Assembly (NCBI GenBank): GCA_016285835.1
Contig: JAEERM010000009.1
Location: 1 to 57,313, forward strand
DNA length: 57,313 bases
Source of the DNA: Fibrobacter sp.
GTDB lineage: Bacteria; Fibrobacterota; Fibrobacteria; Fibrobacterales; Fibrobacteraceae
Direction: 5' to 3'
Position numbers and translations under genes: made by a program. Shown piece after piece: positions 41,644-50,921 of this stretch (positions within the stretch are counted from its first letter, which is position 1; the number at the start of each line of letters is the position of its first letter). The notes under the pieces were generated by a model that ran no database searches, had not been told where the DNA came from, and worked only from the letters and a program-made list of their open reading frames with translations.

Positions 41644-43719
41644 CTACTTGAACTCGGCGGTGAAGGTATCCTTATCCTTGGGATTCACGAGGCGTGGATT
41701 TTCCGTAGAACCATCTTTCCATTTCACGAAAGTCCTTCCGTCTTCTGCAACAGCAGTCAAAAGCATCGCATTGCCTTCAAAGAACGTTCCCGTATAACTG
41801 GAGCTCGGAAGGTTCATGCCATCCAGCAGCACTTTGCCTTTACCGCTAGAGGCGATAGTTACGGAGATGTCGGCACCCAAGCCAAATTCCGTACGGTATT
41901 CGTCACGAGTCGTAGCAGTCCTTTTCTCAGCATACGAAGTCACGTAGCTGCCTGTGCGGTCAAATCCGGAAGGGAAATAGCCGTAAGGGCTATGCTGGCG
42001 TTGGAACACCTCTTCGTTATTCAGGTCGCGTTCCATTTCGGCAAGGGGAATTTCAGAATTGACCCTGTTCACGGCATCGACAATGCGGTCATAGGTCAAA
42101 TAGCTGCTCAACATCACGGCGCCATGGTTGACGAACATCCTGCAAAAATCCGGATTCTCCCTCAACTTGATAAAGATGTTGGCGAAAAATCCCGGGCCCG
42201 TGCGGCCAGAGCCCCTGTCGTGTCGAATCCAGTCGAACATCGTTCCTTTGAGCATTTGGAAATCGTTGCTCACCCAAGTCCAGCCAAAACCCTGGTCCAC
42301 GTCGAAAAGAACAAATCGGTAAGGCTGACCGGGACTGCGCCACGCACGAACGTTATTGCTTGGCCAGTCCGCATTTCTCAGGTATATTTCGGCAGCCATG
42401 TAGTCCGCATAATTTCCGACATCCAAAAGGGACTGGACATGCTCATACGCAGCATTGCCTTCCCCAGAAAAATCATTCGTTGCGACATAATTCAGCATAT
42501 CGATATACGAGTCCGCGGTTCCGCCGTTTGCCGTGACGGTATCCTTCACATGCTTTATCATGTCGACGCTTTTGGAATCTATCCCATGGTTCGTTTCCAC
42601 AAAATGTTCATTCAAGCGTTCGCGCAAATCGTGAATTCCCATATACACGCCGTTATAGAAAACCACCACCTGGCGGCTACGCTGGTAATCAACAGAAGAG
42701 CCTTCCACAACGCTCGTCATGGCGGCATCGGCAACAAAGTCCCCTACATAACGGTTTCCGCCATTGCGCAAATTGAACGCCTTGAACTTGTTCGCTTCGG
42801 GGCGGGTCGAGAACAAATTGTATTTCAGGCGTCCGTCCTCGTATTCCTTTTTCATCTTGATAGCAACAGGCTTTTTGGCATAGGTGCGGCTGTAGTTGCC
42901 CATCAGGGAAATTCCTGCATCGATTTGCCACGCCTTCTTTGCGCTGCGGCTCCCCTCTTCAAAAAATTCCACATGGACAGGATATTCCGCATCGGCCATG
43001 ATGTTCACCCTACAGCTATATGGATTTTGACCGAAGCAGTCCGACGTATTGGCATACTTTTCGCGGAAGAATACGGAGTCGACGCTTATGGCGACAACCG
43101 GCATAGACACGGTTTCACCGATAAAGAACGTGTGGCTCGACTTGCGCGCAACAGAATCCCCGACAAATTCTGCACAGCGTACCGGAGTATTCCTGGTGAC
43201 TTCATAGGGTTCAACAAACTCGGCCGTATTCACATCGGGTGCAGACCCGTTGAACGTACAGCGGATAACACCGCCATACAACGGCGCGGGCACAGGAATG
43301 GTCAGATCGCTGTAGAACCCTGCAGGGGGAAGCAAGTGAACCTTGGCCGCTTCAACAAGATCTTTGTCGAGTTCCACTTCAGAACTGGAACTTGCGCTAG
43401 AAGATGTTTTGAACAAACTACTTGAACTTGAATTTGAGTTAGAGCTGGAATTAGAACTAGAGTTTGAACTTTTAGGATCCTTTACATTCGTCGAATCCTT
43501 ATTCACATCTTCCTTACTAAAACGTCCCAGATACCAGGAATAGAGCGAATCCGAATAGAGGATACTATCGGGAATAGCTTCGCCGTCTGGCCCGACATCT
43601 TCGCCAATTTCAACGGCCTTGTTAGTCGAATCATCGTCCCCGCAGGCGGCGAGAAGCACCGCACACAAGAAGCAAATTGCAAGGAAGAATAGCTTATTGA
43701 AAACAAGTTCTTTTTTCAT
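41644..43719 (-). CDS. CotH-kinase-domain lipoprotein
   Basis: A 691-residue lipoprotein (lipobox LLAAC). A Ser/Asn-rich linker (NSSSNSSSNSNSSSSS) leads to a chitobiase/FN3-like domain (TFNGSAPDVNTAEFVEPYEV). The CotH kinase domain follows: QVVVFYNGVYMGIHDLRERL, YMAAEIYLRNADWPSNNV, and RFVLFDVDQGFGW. The last ~70 residues look like a beta-repeat (EGNAMLLTAVAEDGRTFVKW). CotH proteins can phosphorylate proteins or sugars and are frequent in cellulolytic and surface systems. It is coupled to the FISUC-domain gene, two bases apart, with its RBS GAGGA inside that gene's end. Confidence 0.9.
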   Translation of the reverse strand: MKKELVFNKLFFLAICFLCAVLLAACGDDDSTNKAVEIGEDVGPDGEAIPDSILYSDSLYSWYLGRFSKEDVNKDSTNVKDPKSSNSSSNSSSNSNSSSSSLFKTSSSASSSSEVELDKDLVEAAKVHLLPPAGFYSDLTIPVPAPLYGGVIRCTFNGSAPDVNTAEFVEPYEVTRNTPVRCAEFVGDSVARKSSHTFFIGETVSMPVVAISVDSVFFREKYANTSDCFGQNPYSCRVNIMADAEYPVHVEFFEEGSRSAKKAWQIDAGISLMGNYSRTYAKKPVAIKMKKEYEDGRLKYNLFSTRPEANKFKAFNLRNGGNRYVGDFVADAAMTSVVEGSSVDYQRSRQVVVFYNGVYMGIHDLRERLNEHFVETNHGIDSKSVDMIKHVKDTVTANGGTADSYIDMLNYVATNDFSGEGNAAYEHVQSLLDVGNYADYMAAEIYLRNADWPSNNVRAWRSPGQPYRFVLFDVDQGFGWTWVSNDFQMLKGTMFDWIRHDRGSGRTGPGFFANIFIKLRENPDFCRMFVNHGAVMLSSYLTYDRIVDAVNRVNSEIPLAEMERDLNNEEVFQRQHSPYGYFPSGFDRTGSYVTSYAEKRTATTRDEYRTEFGLGADISVTIASSGKGKVLLDGMNLPSSSYTGTFFEGNAMLLTAVAEDGRTFVKWKDGSTENPRLVNPKDKDTFTAEFK

Positions 43720-43721
43720 GA

Positions 43722-46406
43722 CTAATCCTCCAAGCAGCGGACCGAGAACCCGTTTTCGTTGTCATCGTCAGTGAAGCGAGGGCCATAATCAACATATACG
43801 CCATATAGTGGTGCTAGATAGTTGATCGTCTCCGTGTACAGCCACCAGCCCGTTACAAATTGGTCTGTCGTAAATTTTTTCCCCGAAACATAGTCATACT
43901 TGCCTGCGGGCAGAGCGGAGAAACCATAAGGATCGTTTCCTCCGTTCCATTCCGAAGATTTAAGATTGTCAAAACCACCTGCACTATCAAGGAGGGTTTC
44001 AAATTCCAAGTTGGTAGGCAAGTGCCAACCCTCCGGGCAAACAACCTGCGCCAACGACGCCGAGTACAGGCGTCCGTACTTTTCGCAATTATCAGGTGAA
44101 TTTTCAAAACATACAGCACCCGTGGTATCGTAATTCAGATTTTCCGCCATCCAGGTCTGTTCTCCAATTTTAACTGTCCTGTAAACTTTTCCGTCGCGGA
44201 CATCCGTCATTGTACCTTCGTTTTCCAAGACACCCTTTACTGTTGCCGTGGGGCATTGTGGCGTTGCAGTGGATCCGTCCTGATTTTCTACAGTAACATT
44301 CGGAGTATATTTGCCCCTATTCGTAAACGTGCGGGTCACCGAAGCATCAGTCGCATCGTAGCCAGAGCTCCAAGTGTAAATGAAAGGCTCGGCACCTTCG
44401 CTTTCGCAGCCCGTGACATTCCATTCAAAAACAACCTCATTCGATTCAGTTATGCTATCCGACTCGGAAACCAGATTCAACTCACAGGAGCAATTCGAAA
44501 TAGAGCGATTTTCCACGTTGATGGCTGGACAAGAAATGGTCATTTCCGATTCAAGCCCTTCATCCAGCACGACGGTTGCATATACCGATCCAGTATCTTT
44601 AAAGCTCATTTTCGGTTTGGCATCCGTACTGGTAGCGACTTTGCCCTTCATTTTATCGACAAAAATCCATGAGTACGATGTGGCAGTGTAGTCTCCGACA
44701 CCGATCAAGCCCCAATGTGAAGTATCGTTCCTGAAAACGCTTTTTTCAGAAGCCCTGCAATTGACAGGAGTGACCGAGCAAACATCGTATTTTCCATACG
44801 TCAACGTATATGTATGGAGATCAGGAACGGCAGATTTCGGAATTTCATAGGAAGCTCTTTCCCAACCCCAAAAATTTGGATTGCGAGCGGTGATGTCGAC
44901 ATTCTTCGAATATCCATCATCGCCCGAAAGGGTCATGGACAAACTCGGCAATTCACCTACGTTCTTGAAATTGCTCACAGTGAATGTGTATCCGTCATCA
45001 TTTCCGTCTTCATCATAGCGCAAGTCCATGTAACAGGTTGCGGAGATAATACCCTTTACATAAACAGCAGGACACGAAATAAACAAGCTTTCGCTTTCAT
45101 CGTTTACAATTTCAATATTCGGCGAGAACAACCCGGCCCTAGTCGTCACGCCCACTATAGACGAGCTATCGGCGGATGGATTCCAGGTGTAATTTGCGGA
45201 ACCCTCCCATTCGTACGTAAACTCCTGACCGCCCTTACATCCAGAAATCTTCCATGTGGCACTGTCAGGGTAATCTATCGAGACTTGCAACGTATCCGTT
45301 TGCGTTTCACACAAACAATCCGTTACGGGGATGCCCGAGACATTGACTTTTGAACAGATTATCGTATCGCTTTCCGATTCCTTTCCTTCGTTTATAATCA
45401 ATCGTGCATGATACGCTCCCCCACGTTTGTAAGTGACCGTGGGCGAAATCTCTTGGCTAGTAGTAGGAGATGCCTTATCTCCAAAATCCCAGGAGAATGT
45501 AACAGGAGTACCGCCCATGTTATAGAAAGAGTAGGTAACACTCGAGTCCCGGACAGCACTCTTTTCCGAGACAATGCATACACCGCGCACCTTGGTACCA
45601 TCGTCAACCGGGAGTTCGATATCAGGGGTTTTCGAACTGGAGGATTCTACTGCCGAGGACTTCTTTTCTTCGACAGGCGAAGACGAGGAAAGTTTCTCTG
45701 ATGAAGAAGACAATGTTTTGGAGGATGAAGAAGATGAAGTTATCGAGACCGCTTTCCCATCCTTGAGCCACGATCCATGCTTACAAGAATAAGACGCCGA
45801 CTTGGACAAGACATATTTATAATCCCCGTCTGTAGTACATTTACCCAAGTCCGATTCTGAAATCACGACACCGGCCTGTTTCTGCCACTTCTTGGATATG
45901 CAAGCATAAAGCTTACCGGCAACATAGGCCAAATCGCCCTCGCGCTTTGACGAGCAAGTTTCCAATGAATCTTTTGAATCTACATTGGCCGTCACTATAG
46001 CCGGCACATAACAATCGACAAACTCGGAATCAGAGAATGTCGCTCCCGTAGATTTTTTCCAAGTTCCTGCTACACACTGGTATGCTTCCTTGTCGGATTC
46101 GACATAGTAAAATTTGCCAGCAACATCATCGTCACAAGCCCTAATATTGCATACTCCAGCAACAAATTCCTTTACCGGCACCCAGGCATTTGTAAAACAC
46201 GTATAACGGGTTTCCTTTACCTTGGCAAGGGCACCCCTATTTTCCGCGCCACAAATCGGCAGTTCATCCAGGGAGTCGAAATTTTCCTCTAACAGTTCGG
46301 GATTATCGGAAGTGCGGGAATCCACGCTAGAGGAATCATCGCCACATGCCGAAAACGACAGCAGCAATGCCGCTGAAAAGACATAGAAGAGTATGCGGTT
46401 TTTCAT
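43722..46406 (-). CDS. Fibrobacter-type major-paralogous-domain lipoprotein with PKD repeats
   Basis: An 894-residue lipoprotein (lipobox LSFSAC). It has a row of Cys-rich repeats around residues 50-210 (for example CFTNAWVPVKEF and CVAGTWKKS), a Ser-rich linker (SSSSSSKTLSSSSEKLSSSS), several PKD-like beta domains (TPVTFSWDFGDKASP), and at the C-terminus the FISUC domain: YRTVKIGEQTWMAENLNYD, then CPEGWHLPTNLEFE and a closing NGFSVRCLED. The FISUC domain is the marker of the Fibrobacteres surface proteome. It is likely to be an outer-membrane lipoprotein that binds or displays substrates. Upstream of the CotH gene in one operon. Confidence 0.88.
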   Translation of the reverse strand: MKNRILFYVFSAALLLSFSACGDDSSSVDSRTSDNPELLEENFDSLDELPICGAENRGALAKVKETRYTCFTNAWVPVKEFVAGVCNIRACDDDVAGKFYYVESDKEAYQCVAGTWKKSTGATFSDSEFVDCYVPAIVTANVDSKDSLETCSSKREGDLAYVAGKLYACISKKWQKQAGVVISESDLGKCTTDGDYKYVLSKSASYSCKHGSWLKDGKAVSITSSSSSSKTLSSSSEKLSSSSPVEEKKSSAVESSSSKTPDIELPVDDGTKVRGVCIVSEKSAVRDSSVTYSFYNMGGTPVTFSWDFGDKASPTTSQEISPTVTYKRGGAYHARLIINEGKESESDTIICSKVNVSGIPVTDCLCETQTDTLQVSIDYPDSATWKISGCKGGQEFTYEWEGSANYTWNPSADSSSIVGVTTRAGLFSPNIEIVNDESESLFISCPAVYVKGIISATCYMDLRYDEDGNDDGYTFTVSNFKNVGELPSLSMTLSGDDGYSKNVDITARNPNFWGWERASYEIPKSAVPDLHTYTLTYGKYDVCSVTPVNCRASEKSVFRNDTSHWGLIGVGDYTATSYSWIFVDKMKGKVATSTDAKPKMSFKDTGSVYATVVLDEGLESEMTISCPAINVENRSISNCSCELNLVSESDSITESNEVVFEWNVTGCESEGAEPFIYTWSSGYDATDASVTRTFTNRGKYTPNVTVENQDGSTATPQCPTATVKGVLENEGTMTDVRDGKVYRTVKIGEQTWMAENLNYDTTGAVCFENSPDNCEKYGRLYSASLAQVVCPEGWHLPTNLEFETLLDSAGGFDNLKSSEWNGGNDPYGFSALPAGKYDYVSGKKFTTDQFVTGWWLYTETINYLAPLYGVYVDYGPRFTDDDNENGFSVRCLED

Positions 46407-46448
46407 ACCTCTAAAATAATAAAAAACCGAGGTATGGTTACAAAAAAT

Positions 46449-46733
46449 CTAATCCCAGTTGATGCTGGGTGGAGGATCCTTCAAATCCTTGTTCTGCTTG
46501 GCTGCCTCGAACTTCTTTTCGGCGATGGATGCACGCTGTTTGTCCTTCTCCTTGCCTGCGGCAAAGAGCGCGTCCAGTTCAGCAGCGCGGTTCTTTTGGC
46601 TCTTGAGGAATTCGTCAAAAGACTTGACTTCCTTCTTGTACTCCTTATGAGAGAGCACCTCACCCGTATCGGCATCAACGACGAGTTCGCCCTTGCACAT
46701 GGGGCATTCCACGGTCAGCGTCCTTACAGCCAT
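46449..46733 (-). CDS. Small coiled-coil protein with a CxxC motif
   Basis: A 94-residue protein of unknown function. The N-terminus (TLTVECPMCKGELVVDADTG) has one CxxC pair, as in half of a zinc ribbon; the rest is a charged helix or coiled coil (DALFAAGKEKDKQRASIAEK) ending in DPPPSINWD. No signal peptide. It follows the YugP-like gene by 8 bases and precedes the FISUC gene by 42 bases, so it belongs to that transcript. A structural or adaptor role is possible, but no specific function can be assigned. Confidence 0.65.
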   Translation of the reverse strand: MAVRTLTVECPMCKGELVVDADTGEVLSHKEYKKEVKSFDEFLKSQKNRAAELDALFAAGKEKDKQRASIAEKKFEAAKQNKDLKDPPPSINWD

Positions 46734-46741
46734 AAAGCCTC

Positions 46742-47455
46742 CTAGTCCCTGCGCCCACCAATAAGGCCAGCGCGGTACGCCCAGTAGAGCAGTTGCAAAA
46801 TGGAAGATATCGCGGCAGCCACATACGTGAGGCCTGCGGCAAAAAGCACTCCGGAAACCGTATTGTATTCACGGCCCTGCGCCACCACGTCCATGCGGGC
46901 AAGCGCCTTCTTGGCACGGGAAGAGGCATCGAATTCGACCGGCACGGTCACGAGCGTAAAGAGCGTCGCGGCTGCAAAGAGGATTACACCCACCAGCGCA
47001 AGAGAATAACCCAGCGCACGGCCGGCACCCATCAGCAAGATGCCAATAATCACAAGCCACGGACCGAGATTGCTACCGATATTGGCAACCGGCACAATGG
47101 CAGAACGCAACCACATCGGGAAGTACCCCTGCGCATGCTGGATAGCGTGACCCACCTCGTGCGCAGCAACACCCGCGGCACTTGCGTTACGGCCGTAGTA
47201 CACTTCTTTCGAGAGGTTGAGCGTCTTGTTCAGCGGATTGTAATGGTCCGAGAGGAACCCATGATGCACAAGCACCTGCACGTCGGTGATGCCCGCATCC
47301 ATGAGGATGGCCTTCGCCACGTCAGCACCGGTGAGGCCGCTGGAAATGTTCACTTTCTGGCCCGCAGCAAAACGGGATTTGACTAGCATGGAAACACCGC
47401 CAGACAAGGCAAGCGTCACCAGGAGAATCATCATGTATAAAGGATCAAAGTACAT
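46742..47455 (-). CDS. YugP-like zinc membrane metallopeptidase
   Basis: A 237-residue protein of the YugP/Zn_peptidase_2 family. HExxH is seen in AAHEVGHAIQHAQG, with the following AEFDAS-like VEFDASSRAKKAL segment that gives the third ligand. One membrane segment starts the protein and two or three more lie after the HExxH. The N-terminal periplasmic-like part has SRFAAGQKVNISSGLTGADV. Substrate unknown. Full family length. It heads the minus-strand transcript with the small CxxC gene. Confidence 0.92.
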   Translation of the reverse strand: MYFDPLYMMILLVTLALSGGVSMLVKSRFAAGQKVNISSGLTGADVAKAILMDAGITDVQVLVHHGFLSDHYNPLNKTLNLSKEVYYGRNASAAGVAAHEVGHAIQHAQGYFPMWLRSAIVPVANIGSNLGPWLVIIGILLMGAGRALGYSLALVGVILFAAATLFTLVTVPVEFDASSRAKKALARMDVVAQGREYNTVSGVLFAAGLTYVAAAISSILQLLYWAYRAGLIGGRRD

Positions 47456-47487
47456 ATATCTACCTCAAGACATAATATACAAAAAAA

Positions 47488-47554
47488 GGGGTTAGGATCT
47501 AGGGGCTAGGGGCTAGGGAGAAACTACAGCCTCTAACCTCTAGCCTCTAATCCC
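47488..47554. repeat. CTAG-rich intergenic repeat, copy 3, with inverted arms
   Basis: Variants of GGGGCTAGGGGCTAGG followed 20 bases later by CCTCTAACCTCTAGCCTC, which is a near reverse complement, so the unit can fold. It lies between the stop of the ABC permease (47560) and the start of the YugP-like gene (47455). Related to the repeats after the LRR gene and after glmS. Confidence 0.7.
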
Positions 47555-47559
47555 TCAAA

Positions 47560-48741
47560 TCACATATCGCCGATGTCGAGCTTGACCTTGTCGCGGGCGC
47601 GCGTCAGCAAAAGTCCCAATGCAAGGTACACCACAGCCTGTACAGCAAGCAGGTACAACCGAGGTGCCACGTCATAGATATCGCCCCCCATCTGTTCGAT
47701 AGAAAGCCAGGCAGGCACGGCAAATGTACTCGGCAAAATATACGAAACGGCAACCATCCAAGACGGAATCAGATAACTGGGCCAGCTAAAGTTCGCAAGG
47801 AACAAAATCGGAATGGAGAGGTACAAGAAAAGTTGCATGCTGGATTCGCGCCGCAAGAACACCTGCGAAACCACCATTCCCAAATTGATGGTCGATGCAA
47901 GGAACACGACCGAGAAAACCACCATGGGCAACAGTTCACCGCGTCTCGGGAAATCGAAAAGATTGTAAACGATGCAATGGTAGAACAGGATAAACGAGCA
48001 ATAATGGACAAAGTAAGCCAGCGAGCGTCCAAAGTATCGGTAAGGCAGGGTTTCGTTCTCGACCGCGCTGTTACGCATCTTTTTACGGAAACGGCGATGG
48101 GCTCGGGAACCGCCCAATACGCAAATCCCGATGATAAGCGACTGCTGGAGAATGACCACCAAAACGCTGGGCACCACATAATTAGCATAGCCGCCCGTAC
48201 TGTTGTACAGCGTCTGGATGCTGAGAGGGAACGGATCGCGCATGGCAATCGCCTTTGCAGAGGGAACCTTCTTGGAAATCGCAATCTGTTTCACCTTGTT
48301 CGTTGCACCCAGAGTCAACGCACAAGTCGAAAATGCCGTACCGATAGCTCCGTGGAACATCACGTAAGCCCCGTGCGTAAAAATATTCACAGTCACCTGG
48401 CGATGGCTGCGGATGTCTCTTTCCATGTTCTCGGGAATAACCATGAAGCCATAAATTTCGTCGTGCGACATGGATTCCTTGGCCTGCTGCATTTCGGAAT
48501 ACACAGCCTTTACTTCTATCTGCTGAGCAGCCGATGCCATACGAACCAATTCACGGGACATCGTCGTGTTGTCCATGTCCACGATGGCAACAGGGACCTT
48601 CGTCACCGTCTGATAAATATACGGAGTCGGATAATAAAAGGCATACAAGATGCCCGCCACCACAAGCAAGAGCACCGCGGCAGGGTCCGTGTACATCAGT
48701 TTCCATTCAGCAAAAGCGACTTTCCAAAGGCGACGAATCAT
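47560..48741 (-). CDS. ABC-2-type transporter permease 1
   Basis: A 393-residue integral membrane protein of the ABC-2 permease type (YhhJ/YbhR-like). It has an N-terminal membrane segment (TDPAAVLLLVVAGILYAFYY), a long periplasmic loop beginning VPVAIVDMDNTTMSRELVRM, and a cluster of five C-terminal membrane segments (from about residue 180). Such permeases form dimers with an ATPase to export drugs, glycolipids or peptides. It overlaps the second permease gene by 4 bases. No ATPase is encoded next to it. Confidence 0.85.
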   Translation of the reverse strand: MIRRLWKVAFAEWKLMYTDPAAVLLLVVAGILYAFYYPTPYIYQTVTKVPVAIVDMDNTTMSRELVRMASAAQQIEVKAVYSEMQQAKESMSHDEIYGFMVIPENMERDIRSHRQVTVNIFTHGAYVMFHGAIGTAFSTCALTLGATNKVKQIAISKKVPSAKAIAMRDPFPLSIQTLYNSTGGYANYVVPSVLVVILQQSLIIGICVLGGSRAHRRFRKKMRNSAVENETLPYRYFGRSLAYFVHYCSFILFYHCIVYNLFDFPRRGELLPMVVFSVVFLASTINLGMVVSQVFLRRESSMQLFLYLSIPILFLANFSWPSYLIPSWMVAVSYILPSTFAVPAWLSIEQMGGDIYDVAPRLYLLAVQAVVYLALGLLLTRARDKVKLDIGDM

Positions 48742-49907
48742 GCGGAAGCCTCCGGAGCCGTTTGCATTTTCTTCTCGTATTCAGCTTCCCTGCGGGCGAA
48801 CTGTTTCCACCGCATCGACATAAGGAAGGCGCCCAGGAGGTTCCAGAACAGAGCCATCCCGATAAGGACTTTCAGCACTTCCCATGCAGGAGCCATGCTC
48901 ACATCGCCCAAGAGCATCATCGACTGAATCTTGAGTGCATGCGTCAGCGGGAGTACAAAGGCAAAGCAGCGCACGGCAAAAGGCATGGCCATCACAGGGA
49001 ACGTCTGCCCGGCAAACGCAAAGGCCGGACTGCCAATGACGCCTGCGGCACCCGTCGCAATCCTCATCACCCCCACCACACCGACAAATACGATGCCGGC
49101 ACCGGAACAGGCGAGAATCATGAACAGTTGAGCGGCTGCCGTCATGACAAATTCGTCAAAAGTTAACGGAGCGAGCACTCGGTGGCAATAAGCGTAGCAG
49201 CCAATCATGCCGAGCCAAAGGATGACGTTCATGGGCACAACGCTTGCAAACCAGAGCGTAAAGCGCGAACCGCGGGCATAGCCGAGCATTTCTCTCACGC
49301 GGTGGTCGCGGAGCGGGAACGACGCCACGTACACGCCGACAATCATCGCCGCGAGGTGGAACAGCGCCGTCACAAGGCCAAGCCCAAGAAAGCCCTGGTA
49401 ATTGCCCTCGACATTGCCGACGGAGTGGATTTCCGTCTTCACGGGATCGTCCATCTGGGCGGTAAACATTTCGCTCCCTGCAGACGAAAGCACCGCACGA
49501 ATTTCCTTGGTCGCAAACATGTTGGTCAAATAATTCTGCCCGCTGGAATACACCGGAATCACAGGACTTTCGAGCCTAAGGGCTCGGCGTTCCAGTTCGT
49601 TAGGCAAGACAAGGAAACTCTGGAGGTCGCCACGAATAACCGCATGCTCGCACTCGGCCATGTCGTGACAAATCATCTTCACATTCAATACCGGGCTGGA
49701 ACGCAACTTGGATTCCAGGCGGTCGGCCAGGCGACTATCATCCTGACGCACAATGCCGATAGGCACATGCTGCACAATTTGCGAGGAGAACAGGCCCAGC
49801 ATAAAGACCGAAACCCCGACAGGCAACACGAGGAGAATCAGCCACAAGACGATATTGTGGCTGAAATAAATTTTCCGGACCGTTTTCAGGAATCCCTGCA
49901 ACAGCAC
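48738..49907 (-). CDS. ABC-2-type transporter permease 2
   Basis: A 389-residue paralogue of permease 1: the same plan of one N-terminal membrane segment (VLWLILLVLPVGVSVFMLGL), a large loop (VPIGIVRQDDSRLADRLESK), and a C-terminal membrane cluster with LGLVTALFHLAAMIVGVYVA. The two probably form a heterodimer. It lies 12 bases after the HlyD gene. Confidence 0.85.
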   Translation of the reverse strand: MLLQGFLKTVRKIYFSHNIVLWLILLVLPVGVSVFMLGLFSSQIVQHVPIGIVRQDDSRLADRLESKLRSSPVLNVKMICHDMAECEHAVIRGDLQSFLVLPNELERRALRLESPVIPVYSSGQNYLTNMFATKEIRAVLSSAGSEMFTAQMDDPVKTEIHSVGNVEGNYQGFLGLGLVTALFHLAAMIVGVYVASFPLRDHRVREMLGYARGSRFTLWFASVVPMNVILWLGMIGCYAYCHRVLAPLTFDEFVMTAAAQLFMILACSGAGIVFVGVVGVMRIATGAAGVIGSPAFAFAGQTFPVMAMPFAVRCFAFVLPLTHALKIQSMMLLGDVSMAPAWEVLKVLIGMALFWNLLGAFLMSMRWKQFARREAEYEKKMQTAPEASA

Positions 49908-49919
49908 GGCAAGCCTCCG

Positions 49920-50921
49920 TTACCGAATAGCTTCCGCCGAAAGAAGGACACTCATGCCCGGGCGCAAGTTGTCGACCTTCTGCGTGGGGCGCATGCGCAC
50001 TTCAAACGTTTTGAGGTCGAATCCGCCACTTTCCTTGCTGCTGCGCCATGTAGCGTAGTCACCCACAGAAGCAATGTAATTCACTTCCATTTCGACATCG
50101 CTATCCAGCGCAGGGATATGGGCCACAAAACGCTTGCCCTTGGAAACATTCTTGAGCAAATCTTCGCGGAAATGGAACACTGCCCAAGCATCATTCAAAT
50201 CCGTCACAGCCACCACAGGCATGCCCGAACCGACCACTTCACCTTCTTCGGCAAGCTTGAGCGAAACTTCGCCTGTAATCGGGGAACGAATCTTGGTTTC
50301 TTCGAGGTAAGCATCCACTTCGGCGGTAGCACCGCGGGCCTGCATCACAAGGGCGTTCGCAGCCGCCTTGTCTTCGCTGCGGGCACCGGCCACAGCCTGG
50401 TCGTACTGCGCCTTCGCAGCATCGGCGGCAGACTGGCTCGCCTTCATCTGAGTTTCGGCTTCGTCACGTTTTTGGAGCGGGAGTACGCCCTCATCAAAAA
50501 GCTTCTGCACGCGGTCGTACGTATTCTTCGCAAGCGTCGCGGCATCCTGCGCACGTTCGGCCATAGCCTTGAGTGCGGTGATATCTTCGCTGCGAGCACC
50601 ATTGCGGGCCTTGTTCGCCTGGGCCTTCGCGGCACCGAGCGCGCCCTCGGCCTGGATTTTCTTCGCCTCGATTTCGGGGCTGCTAATAATCGCCACGAGG
50701 GAATCCTTGTACACATAATCCCCTTCACGCACAAGTAGAGCCTCGACACGGCCAGGAATTTTTCCCGCGACAAGGACGCGCCTTGCTTCCATCTGCCCCT
50801 GCAAGAACTGTTCGCGAGGCTCGGTGGCAAATTTCTTGAGCTGGGCAACGCCCAGTACGACCAGTGCAATCAGCACCAGCACGATAACCATCTTGCCAAA
50901 GAATTTCAACGCATTGATCAT
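49920..50921 (-). CDS. HlyD-family membrane fusion protein
   Basis: A 333-residue periplasmic adaptor (YbhG/EmrA type). One N-terminal membrane anchor (MVIVLVLIALVVLGVAQL) is followed by a beta-barrel and lipoyl part (VAGKIPGRVEALLVREGDYV), a long Ala-rich alpha-hairpin (AKAQANKARNGARSEDITAL), a second lipoyl half (EETKIRSPITGEVSLKLAEE) and a C-terminal beta domain with MRPTQKVDNLRPGMSV. It bridges the permeases to the TolC-like protein. It overlaps the TolC-like gene by 4 bases. Confidence 0.92.
   Translation of the reverse strand: MINALKFFGKMVIVLVLIALVVLGVAQLKKFATEPREQFLQGQMEARRVLVAGKIPGRVEALLVREGDYVYKDSLVAIISSPEIEAKKIQAEGALGAAKAQANKARNGARSEDITALKAMAERAQDAATLAKNTYDRVQKLFDEGVLPLQKRDEAETQMKASQSAADAAKAQYDQAVAGARSEDKAAANALVMQARGATAEVDAYLEETKIRSPITGEVSLKLAEEGEVVGSGMPVVAVTDLNDAWAVFHFREDLLKNVSKGKRFVAHIPALDSDVEMEVNYIASVGDYATWRSSKESGGFDLKTFEVRMRPTQKVDNLRPGMSVLLSAEAIR

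Noticed and set aside
41992..43425. Plus-strand 477-residue frame opposite the CotH gene
   Set aside because: Shadow of the CotH gene; no family features and no start signals.
49182..50738. Plus-strand 518-residue frame opposite the permease and HlyD genes
   Set aside because: Spans two real minus-strand genes and reads as low-complexity His/Arg-rich protein.
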